Source: Ginsengibacter sp963792025
GTDB lineage: Bacteria > Bacteroidota > Bacteroidia > Chitinophagales > Chitinophagaceae
NCBI GenBank assembly: GCA_963792025.1
Contig: CAWBUS010000007.1
Location: 183,142-247,141 of the forward strand
Length of the DNA: 64,000 nucleotides
Reading direction: 5' to 3'
Positions 1-6,834 of this stretch are shown here, one piece after another. Position 1 is the first letter of the stretch. The number at the start of each line of letters is the position of its first letter. The position numbers and the translations under genes were made by a program. The notes beneath the pieces are model-generated. The model worked only from the letters and a program-made list of their open reading frames with translations, searched no databases and was not told the origin of the DNA.

Positions 1-364
1 GCCGCACAATTAATTCTTCTTCCAGTTTGGCATCAGGGTCAACAACAATGCCACCCCCATCAGGATCATTCATTAAACGATAATGAGTAACTACCGCACA
101 TTCTTTGGCAAATCCTTCTACATGTGCTGCTTCTTTACTTAGAAAGCTTTTAGGAATAAACAACGGGAAATATGCATTCTGGTGCCCGGTTTCTTTAAAC
201 ATCTTATCCAATTGGTCACGCATATTTTCCCAGAGCGCAAAGCCGTATGGTTTTATAACCATACATCCCCGTACGGCGCTGTAATCTGCAAGTCCCGCTT
301 TTAATACAATGTCGTTATACCATTGCGAATAATCTGTGTCTCTTTTTGTAATTTCTTTACTCAT
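1..364 (-). CDS. proS: Prolyl-tRNA synthetase, N-terminal part (cut by window edge)
   Basis: Charges tRNA-Pro with proline in the cytoplasm. Only the first 121 codons lie in the window; the rest is to the left of base 1. Translated from the ATG at 364-362, the protein begins MSKEITKRDTDYSQW and contains the class II entry region with KPYGFALWENM and AYFPLFIPKSF, matching the archaeal/eukaryote-like ProS type that is usual in Bacteroidota. It is divergent from the lipoprotein gene at 559. A possible -7 element (TACTTTTG, minus strand 523-516) would give a leader of about 150 nt, which is only a guess. No defects in the visible part. Confidence 0.93.
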   Translation of the reverse strand, partial: MSKEITKRDTDYSQWYNDIVLKAGLADYSAVRGCMVIKPYGFALWENMRDQLDKMFKETGHQNAYFPLFIPKSFLSKEAAHVEGFAKECAVVTHYRLMNDPDGGGIVVDPDAKLEEELIVR

Positions 365-558
365 ATTGTGATCAAATTCTTTTCGATAAGGCCTGTTTTT
401 TAGAAAAAGATTTTATAAAAAAAACATTTTTTCTCTTTGCAGTTTTTTAACAATCGCTCATACAATAATCATGAAATTGTCGGTAATTAAATCTTAAATT
501 TACATACAAAGGTTGCAAAAGTACCAACTTCATTTTTAAAATCTTCAAACTAAAAAAC

Positions 559-1386
559 ATGAAACTTATACTTATACATTTATTTGGAATTATAGTGGTT
601 TTTAGCAGTTGTTCTTCTGCATATAAAATCGGGCAAACGCCCGATGATGTTTATTATTCGCCGGCACCTGTGCAGGAAGAATATGTAACTTCTGATAATC
701 AGCAGGAGAAAGATAGTTATGCATATAATAATTCAGGTAACATTGAAGATCTTGCAATAGGGAGAGGTATCAATGATCCTGCATTTCGCAATAATATTTC
801 TTTGGATTTGGGTTATGGCTATTATCCTTATGATTCTTACGGATCTCCGTTCTACAACCCTTATAATTCTTACTATAATCCTTACGCATATACCGGAGTT
901 ACTTTTTACCCCTACAATAATTATTACAATAGTTTTTATTCTCCTTATAACAACTATTATTCTCCATACTATAATAGTTACTATCCGCCACTTTATTATA
1001 TATCAAAACCTGGTGTTACCAGTAATTACAGCGGACCGAGACAATATAATCTTGGCGTTTATAATGTTAATAATAATCGCCCGGCCACAGGTTCATCATC
1101 CACTTCAGCACCTGTGCGGACTTTTAAACCGCAACCTACAACAACAGGAGTTGGAGGTTTTGTAAGAAGGATTTTTACGCCTTCTAATAATAATACTAAT
1201 AGAAGTTATTATCGTAGCAATAACAACAATAACAGATACAATAACAATAACAGCTACAATAATAATAATAATACAACACCTACAAGAACATTTCAACCCA
1301 GCAATTCAGGAAGTAGTTCAGGAGGTGGTGGTTCATCATCAGGAGGAGGTGGTGGCAGTGCGCCTGTGAGAACTTTCAGGCATTAG
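559..1386 (+). CDS. Tyr/Asn-rich putative lipoprotein with three P-x-R-T-F motifs
   Basis: Function unknown. Residues 1-17 form a hydrophobic signal segment ending in FSSC, a plausible lipobox with Cys18, so the protein is probably a lipoprotein. Residues about 80-150 are dominated by Tyr, Asn, Pro and Ser (repeated NPYNSYY / SPYNNYY). Asn runs follow at about 210-240 and a Gly/Ser tract at 250-270. The motif (A/T)P(V/T)RTF occurs three times, the last time as the C-terminal PVRTFRH. Similar low-complexity Bacteroidota proteins are auto-named vitellogenin-like, which says nothing about function. It sits 111 bp before an OmpP1/FadL-like gene on the same strand, but a hairpin at 1397-1421 separates them. 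Confidence 0.8.
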   Translation: MKLILIHLFGIIVVFSSCSSAYKIGQTPDDVYYSPAPVQEEYVTSDNQQEKDSYAYNNSGNIEDLAIGRGINDPAFRNNISLDLGYGYYPYDSYGSPFYNPYNSYYNPYAYTGVTFYPYNNYYNSFYSPYNNYYSPYYNSYYPPLYYISKPGVTSNYSGPRQYNLGVYNVNNNRPATGSSSTSAPVRTFKPQPTTTGVGGFVRRIFTPSNNNTNRSYYRSNNNNNRYNNNNSYNNNNNTTPTRTFQPSNSGSSSGGGGSSSGGGGGSAPVRTFRH

Positions 1387-1396
1387 GATATTATGT

Positions 1397-1421
1397 AAAG
1401 GGTGGTTGAGGCAACCCTTTT
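1397..1421 (+). terminator. Hairpin after the Tyr/Asn-rich lipoprotein gene
   Basis: AAAGGG at 1397-1402 pairs with CCCTTT at 1415-1420, followed by T and a TATATAAG stretch. An alternative inner stem pairs GGTTG with CAACC. It lies 10 bp after the stop codon, consistent with intrinsic termination, though the U tract is short. Confidence 0.5.
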
Positions 1422-1497
1422 ATATAAGTAAAGTAGCCCTCAGATTATACTGTCTCAATTTCAGATCTTTCTTAAACCATCCTACAACTATTGTACT

Positions 1498-3030
1498 ATG
1501 AAAGCAACATATCTAGTAGCATTCGCATTGTTTGCTACCGCTAAAATTTATGCGCAGGAGCCGGCAGATGCGCTTCGATATTCATGGCTCACTCAAAACG
1601 GAACGGCACGCAACCAGGCCATTGGCGGAGCAGGCGCTTCATTAGGCGGCGAATTTTCTTCATTATTTATTAATCCTGCAGGTTTGGGTTTTTATAAAAC
1701 GAGCGAATTTGTATTAACTCCGGGATATTCATTAAAAAATTTCAACTCAACATACAAGGCCAATTCAGAAAAAAGCAACGACAATAATTTTAACCTTGGC
1801 GCCAGCGGGTTATTGGTGGCTTCACCGTCGGCTGACCGCCCGATAAAAAGTTTCACTTTTGCTATAGGCGCCAACAGAATCGCAGATTTTAATAAACACA
1901 TCTATTACAAAGGGCAGAACTCATTTAGTTCTTATTCTGAAAAATATCTTGAAGAACTGGCTAATGACAATGTTACAGATCCCAACGTTGCTGCCTCCGG
2001 TTACCCGTTTGGATCCAGCCTTGCTTTTAATACATATCTTATTGATACCATCCAGGCATCAGATGGATCTGTTACGGGATACAGAAGCCTGGCTAATCCC
2101 AACGATGGCTTGATCCAGGAAAATACCATTAATACCTCAGGCGGAATTACAGATATTTCCGCCGGTGTTGGGCTTAACTTAAGAGAAAAGTTCTTTTTTG
2201 GAGGTTCCCTTAGTTTTCCATTCCTGAATTATAATCGCGATGGGCATTATAAAGAAAGTGATGCTTCCGGCAATGCCAATAATAATTTTAATTATTTCGA
2301 AGCTAACGAGACTTTAAATACCAAAGGCGTAGGTATTAACGCGAAACTGGGAATTATTTACAAACCCATTGAAGACGTAAGGCTGGGACTCGCGATACAC
2401 ACGCCTACTGCATTCGAGCTTACAGATAAATATTCCGCTGAAGTGATAACTGACCTCGAAGGCTATGGCGGTGCGGGAACAAAAAGACAAAGCTCTCTTG
2501 ATTTAAATAACGGGCAAATGCTGGAAACAAAGTATAATTTAATTACTCCGCTAAAAGTTATTGTAAGCGGCTCTTACATTTTGCGTGAAGCTGCAGACGT
2601 AAGAAATCAACGTGGATTTATTACTGCCGATATTGAGTATGTCAATTATAGGGGAGCTTCTTTTAAAGCATTTGATAAAACTGATGCAGTGTCCAAAGAT
2701 TATTATTCATCATTAACCCAAGCCATAAAGAACACTTATAAAAATGCTATCAATGCGAGAATCGGCGGGGAATTAAAATTTAATACTTACATGTTCAGGC
2801 TTGGCGGCGCTTACTACGGCAATCCCTACAAGAACGAAACTGCCAGCCTTTATAAAGTAAGTGGTGGCCTTGGTTACAGGAACAAAGGGATTTTTATTGA
2901 TCTAACGTATGTGTATACACTAAATAAAGATATCAACTATCCGTACCAGCTCCAGGACAAGCCAAATTCGGCAGCAATAATAAAAAATACAGGGGGAAAT
3001 ATTATTGCTACGGTTGGGTTTAAAATATGA
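1498..3030 (+). CDS. OmpP1/FadL/TodX-like outer-membrane transport protein
   Basis: A 510-residue outer-membrane beta-barrel. Residues 1-19 are a cleavable signal peptide (ending IYAQ). The mature N-terminus has the family pattern: ALRYSWLTQNGTARNQAIGG, then a Gly/Ala-rich turn and SSLFINPAGLGFY. The C-terminus ends in a Gly-rich strand finishing VGFKI. FadL relatives move hydrophobic compounds across the outer membrane; Bacteroidota members are often auto-annotated as hemin receptors without proof, so the substrate is unknown. Its neighbourhood (lipoprotein upstream, proS divergent) looks like a recurring Bacteroidota arrangement, from memory. No defects seen. Confidence 0.85.
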   Translation: MKATYLVAFALFATAKIYAQEPADALRYSWLTQNGTARNQAIGGAGASLGGEFSSLFINPAGLGFYKTSEFVLTPGYSLKNFNSTYKANSEKSNDNNFNLGASGLLVASPSADRPIKSFTFAIGANRIADFNKHIYYKGQNSFSSYSEKYLEELANDNVTDPNVAASGYPFGSSLAFNTYLIDTIQASDGSVTGYRSLANPNDGLIQENTINTSGGITDISAGVGLNLREKFFFGGSLSFPFLNYNRDGHYKESDASGNANNNFNYFEANETLNTKGVGINAKLGIIYKPIEDVRLGLAIHTPTAFELTDKYSAEVITDLEGYGGAGTKRQSSLDLNNGQMLETKYNLITPLKVIVSGSYILREAADVRNQRGFITADIEYVNYRGASFKAFDKTDAVSKDYYSSLTQAIKNTYKNAINARIGGELKFNTYMFRLGGAYYGNPYKNETASLYKVSGGLGYRNKGIFIDLTYVYTLNKDINYPYQLQDKPNSAAIIKNTGGNIIATVGFKI

Positions 3031-3070
3031 AAAAATTACTATAATATATTAGCAGACACAGTTTAGGCAT

Positions 3071-3628
3071 TTACTTCTTAAATCCTATTCTTTCTCGTGT
3101 ATCCCATTTTCTTTGCGCTGCTTTTTCATCTAACAGGTTTTCCATCGCATCATAAATTTGGTTGAGTTGTACATCATGTTCGCCCAGTCTTTCCTTAATT
3201 TCTTTTAGCTGTTCTTTCAAATCAGTTTGCATTAACAGCACTTTTCGTACCTCTACAAAAGCTCTCATAATGGCAATGTTCATATTGATTGCTTTATCGC
3301 TGTTTAGAATCCCGCTGAGCATAGCGACACCTTGTTCAGTAAAGGCATAAGGCAAATATCTTGTACCACCTCTTCCTTTTGAGGTTTCAATTTGCAACCT
3401 CAAAGAATTAGTTTTTTCTAAGGTTTCAATTTGAAACCTCAAACTTTCAAATTCTTCTTTGGTAAGTTGGAACATGAAGTCTTTTGGAAAACGTTTTATA
3501 TTTCGTTTAACGGCTAGATTCAGGAATTTTGTTTCTGTTTCATACAAGGTTGCCAAATCTCTATCTAACATTACTCTTTCACCTCTTAGTTCGTAAATTC
3601 TGTTTTGTATAGCCTGTATTATTTGCAT
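3071..3628 (-). CDS. ORF6N-domain DNA-binding protein
   Basis: A 185-residue protein with an N-terminal ORF6N domain (residues 1-115: ERVMLDRDLATLYE, then LNLAVKRNIKRFP, then YLPYAFTEQGVAMLS), a KilA-N-related domain of phage and bacterial regulators. A Glu/Lys-rich coiled coil follows (about 120-165). A longer reading frame extends upstream into miaA, but the domain begins at the ATG at 3628, so that start is chosen. It lies 40 bp downstream of miaA on the same strand. Residues about 75-100 carry a duplicated 13-residue unit (see the repeat entry). ORF6N genes are usually mobile accessory genes; the target is unknown. Confidence 0.85.
   Translation of the reverse strand: MQIIQAIQNRIYELRGERVMLDRDLATLYETETKFLNLAVKRNIKRFPKDFMFQLTKEEFESLRFQIETLEKTNSLRLQIETSKGRGGTRYLPYAFTEQGVAMLSGILNSDKAINMNIAIMRAFVEVRKVLLMQTDLKEQLKEIKERLGEHDVQLNQIYDAMENLLDEKAAQRKWDTRERIGFKK
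3382..3443. repeat. In-frame 39-bp-period repeat with near-palindromic units in the ORF6N gene
   Basis: The 23-base unit at 3382-3404 recurs at 3421-3443 with one mismatch, 39 bases (13 codons) apart. The second copy contains the perfect inverted repeat GGTTTC-AATTT-GAAACC; the first copy has one mismatch. It encodes SLRFQIETLEKTN followed by SLRLQIETSKGRG. Copy number in such a unit can change by slippage without breaking the frame. Confidence 0.8.
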
Positions 3629-3668
3629 CTTAAAAATTAAAAACCAAAATTTACAACTAATAAAGTTA

Positions 3669-4511
3669 TTAATCATTAAACTTCTTAAACCATGTAATCT
3701 GCCTCTTCGCAAAATGCCGCGTATTCTTTTTAATATCATCAATCGCTTTATCTAAAGAAACCTTTCCTTCCATAAAATCGAACAACTCTTTGTAACCCAC
3801 TGTTTGCAGCGCATTCAAATGCCGGTATACAAAAAGTCCTTCAGCTTCTTTCAATAAACCGGTATTCATCATATAATCGACCCGGTTATTTATTCTTTCA
3901 TACAATTCATCCCTGGAGATTTCCAGGTTAATTTTCTTTATCTCAAAATCCCTTGTAATTTTTTTACCAGAATGAAAATCAAGAATTGAATGGCCTGTTG
4001 ACAATTTCACTTCAATCGCTCTTATCATTCTTTGCGGATTTTGCATTTCACCCGAAGCAAAATAAAGAAGATCGTTATTCTTGATTTCCTGTTGAAGCCA
4101 TTCAATTCCCTCTTCTTTATAGGCTTTGGTAATTTTATCGCGGATATTCTCATTTACTAACGGTACGTCATCAATGCCTTCGCAAAAAGCTTTAATGTAG
4201 AGGCCGGTGCCACCCACCATAACAGCTACATCATTTGTTTCAAATATTTTGTTTATTGCATCAATAGCATATTGCTCAAAAACTTTTACATTAACATCGT
4301 CGTGAATAGAATGGGAATTGATGAAATGATGTGATATACATTTCAGTTGCTCAGGAGAAGGTTTTGCCACGCCAACATTTAATTCCTTATAACATTGCCG
4401 GCTATCCGCAGAAATAATTTCAGTCTTATACTTTTTGGCAATTTCAATGGCATGATCTGTTTTTCCAACAGCGGTAGGCCCTGATATGACAATGCAGGTT
4501 TTGTGATTCAT
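3669..4511 (-). CDS. miaA: tRNA dimethylallyltransferase
   Basis: Adds a dimethylallyl group to N6 of A37 in tRNAs that read codons starting with U. A 280-residue protein, somewhat shorter than the enterobacterial enzyme. Walker A is GPTAVGKT at residues 11-18; DSRQCYKELNVGVAKPS follows in the substrate region, then VGGTGLYIKA and the C-terminal LQTVGYKELFDF and TRHFAKRQITWFK segments of the family. The ORF6N gene lies 40 bp downstream and the pRiA4b-like gene 38 bp upstream on the same strand. No anomalies. Confidence 0.96.
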   Translation of the reverse strand: MNHKTCIVISGPTAVGKTDHAIEIAKKYKTEIISADSRQCYKELNVGVAKPSPEQLKCISHHFINSHSIHDDVNVKVFEQYAIDAINKIFETNDVAVMVGGTGLYIKAFCEGIDDVPLVNENIRDKITKAYKEEGIEWLQQEIKNNDLLYFASGEMQNPQRMIRAIEVKLSTGHSILDFHSGKKITRDFEIKKINLEISRDELYERINNRVDYMMNTGLLKEAEGLFVYRHLNALQTVGYKELFDFMEGKVSLDKAIDDIKKNTRHFAKRQITWFKKFND

Positions 4512-4549
4512 AATATGCGAAGGTTTGTAAAGAACCCGGCAATTGATTA

Positions 4550-5119
4550 TTAAATTTCTTCTGAAGTGTTTTCTTCTACATCCTCATCTGCTTCTGATTC
4601 GGTATCTGCCTCGCCTTCTTCTCCAAACCCGTCGGGCATTACAGCGCTGTTTAGATCGTATTTCTCTTCAATCTCCGCAAGTTTCTCATTGATGAGGCCT
4701 TTTGTTCCATATTGACTGGGGCCTATTCCTTCGCTTCGTATACAGGACGGGTAGGTAATTTTATTATCTTCTTCTTTATTTACACTGATAAGCTCAACCA
4801 TAAATGTCCAGTTCTTATGAAAGTCATACACATAAATGAATTTCTGGTTGGGATCCTTTATTTCCGACCCAACCGTGGTTTCCTTCATAAAAAGAGGTTT
4901 GGCCGCATATTCTTTATCATACATTTCCAGCGTTATCTCCTTCCCACGCTGCCACTTATCATTGCTCCTGTAAAATGTTGCGTTGTGTTTATTGTCAAAC
5001 TCGAAGCATTTTAAAATAATCGTGTGTAACTCAAAAAAATGTTGCGTCGGCTTTACTACCACATCGCGGTAAACGCTGTCATCATCTTCCCAATAAATTC
5101 TGAATTTTAAAACTGCCAT
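4550..5119 (-). CDS. pRiA4b ORF-3-like protein with acidic tail
   Basis: A 189-residue cytoplasmic protein of unknown function. Residues 1-115 resemble the plasmid pRiA4b ORF-3 / IS1096 passenger family: a LKFRIYWEDD strand, an ELHTIILKCFEFD helix and FIYVYDFHKNWTFMVEL. The last 35 residues are almost entirely Glu, Asp, Ser and Gly. It is on the same strand as miaA and cca and spaced closely enough to be co-transcribed. Despite the family name I see no transposon around it, and similar genes are common in Bacteroidota chromosomes (from memory). The family assignment rests on remembered motifs. Confidence 0.7.
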   Translation of the reverse strand: MAVLKFRIYWEDDDSVYRDVVVKPTQHFFELHTIILKCFEFDNKHNATFYRSNDKWQRGKEITLEMYDKEYAAKPLFMKETTVGSEIKDPNQKFIYVYDFHKNWTFMVELISVNKEEDNKITYPSCIRSEGIGPSQYGTKGLINEKLAEIEEKYDLNSAVMPDGFGEEGEADTESEADEDVEENTSEEI

Positions 5120-5178
5120 ATCACGAAATTAAGAATTACTCATCAATAAAAATATTCAAAAGTCTTTCCATAGTTCTT

Positions 5179-6645
5179 TTAATTATTAATCTTTTTTTGT
5201 ATACCAAGTTCTTTAGCCTTCTTTTCCATGAAGGCAAATGCTGCATCAAATTCATTTGGAATTAACCCATCCAGCATCGCTTCACGAACTGCGTTTTTTA
5301 TTTCTCCAACTATTCTTGAAGGAGGAAGCCCATACTCCCGCATAATAATTTCACCGGTTATAGGCGGCTGCCAGTTACGCAAGTGATCGGATTCTTCAAC
5401 TTCTTTCAATCTGTTTTCTACCATTTCAAAATTTGATAAAAACCGTTGTACCTTTTGTTTATTCTTTGAGGTGATGTCCGCTTTGCACAGCGTCATTAAT
5501 GCTTCAATATCATCACCCGCATCAAACAAAAGTCTTCGTATAGCCGAGTCAGTTATGTTTTCTTTTGTGAGGCTGATAGGCCGCAAATGCAACTCAACCA
5601 TCTTTCTCACAAATTTCATTTTTTCATTCTGTGGCAATTTTAGCTGTGCAAATATTTTGGGAACCATCCGTCCGCCTACCACTTCATGCCCATGAAATGT
5701 CCATCCATGTCCTTCTTCAAATTTCTTGGTAACGGGTTTGGCAATGTCATGTAAAATAGCTGCCCACCTCAGCCACAGGTCATTTGTATAAGGCGCAATA
5801 TTATCCAGCACCTGTAAAGTGTGGTAAAAATTGTCTTTATGCCCTTTACCATCAATATATTCTGCACCTGCTAGTAATACCATCTGCGGAAAAATAGTTT
5901 TAAGCAAACCACTTTTATATAAAAGTTCAAAACCTATTGAGGGTTTTTGAGTTAAAATAATTTTATTTAATTCATCCGTTATTCTTTCGCCACTTACTAT
6001 ATTAATGCGATGAGCATTCCTTTTTATTGCTTCAAAAGTTTCGGCGGCAATATTAAAATTTAATTGGGAAGCAAAACGAATGGCACGCATCATCCGTAAA
6101 GGGTCATCACTAAATGTTCGGTCAGAATGAAGCGGCGTTTTTATAATCTTTCGCTCAATATCGGCAATTCCATTTAATGGATCTGCCAGCTTTCCAAAAT
6201 CATTTTTATTGAGGCTTACCGCAATTGTATTTATTGTGAAATCCCTTCTCAGCCTATCATCATCGAGAGTTCCCGGTTCTACTTCAGGTTTTCGGCTATT
6301 GCGGTTATAGCTTTCTTTTCTTGCGCCAACAAATTCTATTTCAAAACCGCCATCCCAAACCTTCCCCGAAGAGGAAGGCAAAGATTTATTATAAATTTTT
6401 ATTTGGGCAGTTCCGAAATTTTTAAAAATATTTACTTCAGGAACCGGGTAAAATTGCCTTGCTGTTTTTTCTGCCAGGTCTATTCCATCTCCGAGGCAAA
6501 CAATATCCGCATCTTTAGTTACCCTGCCCAATATCTTATCTCTTACAAAACCACCAATAACAAACACCGGTACATTTATTTCTTCCGCCGCTTTACCAAT
6601 TTTTTTTAAAATGAAAAGTTCTTCGTCACTGCATTGAATATCCAT
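5179..6645 (-). CDS. cca: CCA tRNA nucleotidyltransferase with HD domain
   Basis: Adds or repairs the 3'-CCA end of tRNA. A 488-residue protein. The N-terminal class II nucleotidyltransferase domain has GGFVRDKILG (residues about 27-36) and the metal-binding DAD of KDADIVCLG, then RRDFTINTIAVSL and DPLRMMRAIRFASQL. An HD phosphohydrolase domain follows around 275-345 (FYHTLQVLDNIAPY, AAILHDIAKP). Poly(A) polymerase shares the fold, but the HD fusion and lack of a paralogue in view favour CCA addition. A -7 promoter element lies only 4 nt before the ATG. Confidence 0.92.
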   Translation of the reverse strand: MDIQCSDEELFILKKIGKAAEEINVPVFVIGGFVRDKILGRVTKDADIVCLGDGIDLAEKTARQFYPVPEVNIFKNFGTAQIKIYNKSLPSSSGKVWDGGFEIEFVGARKESYNRNSRKPEVEPGTLDDDRLRRDFTINTIAVSLNKNDFGKLADPLNGIADIERKIIKTPLHSDRTFSDDPLRMMRAIRFASQLNFNIAAETFEAIKRNAHRINIVSGERITDELNKIILTQKPSIGFELLYKSGLLKTIFPQMVLLAGAEYIDGKGHKDNFYHTLQVLDNIAPYTNDLWLRWAAILHDIAKPVTKKFEEGHGWTFHGHEVVGGRMVPKIFAQLKLPQNEKMKFVRKMVELHLRPISLTKENITDSAIRRLLFDAGDDIEALMTLCKADITSKNKQKVQRFLSNFEMVENRLKEVEESDHLRNWQPPITGEIIMREYGLPPSRIVGEIKNAVREAMLDGLIPNEFDAAFAFMEKKAKELGIQKKINN

Positions 6646-6649
6646 GCCG

Positions 6650-6657
6650 CAAAATTA
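6650..6657 (-). promoter_or_regulatory. Bacteroidota -7 element (TAATTTTG) directly upstream of cca
   Basis: TAATTTTG on the minus strand matches TAnnTTTG and ends 4 nt before the cca ATG at 6645. Transcription from it would begin at or next to the start codon, giving a leaderless or near-leaderless mRNA. No clear TTTG is present at the -33 spacing, so confidence is limited. Confidence 0.4.
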
Positions 6658-6834
6658 AATGTTTTGATTCATCGTAATTTAATGGGTGCTGCATTCAATT
6701 TCTCGTGGTTGTTGTATTCGCTGACGGATGATTCTGAAAGACATTATAATTTTTTATGTAATTATCCCTTTAATTTCGTGGCATTAATGTTGAACCATAT
6801 ACAATAATGTTGAAAACTTCGTTTATTTAGAAGA

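Noticed and set aside
4550..5119. Transposon passenger gene
   Set aside because: The family name mentions a plasmid and IS1096, but no transposase, terminal repeats or composition change is seen here.
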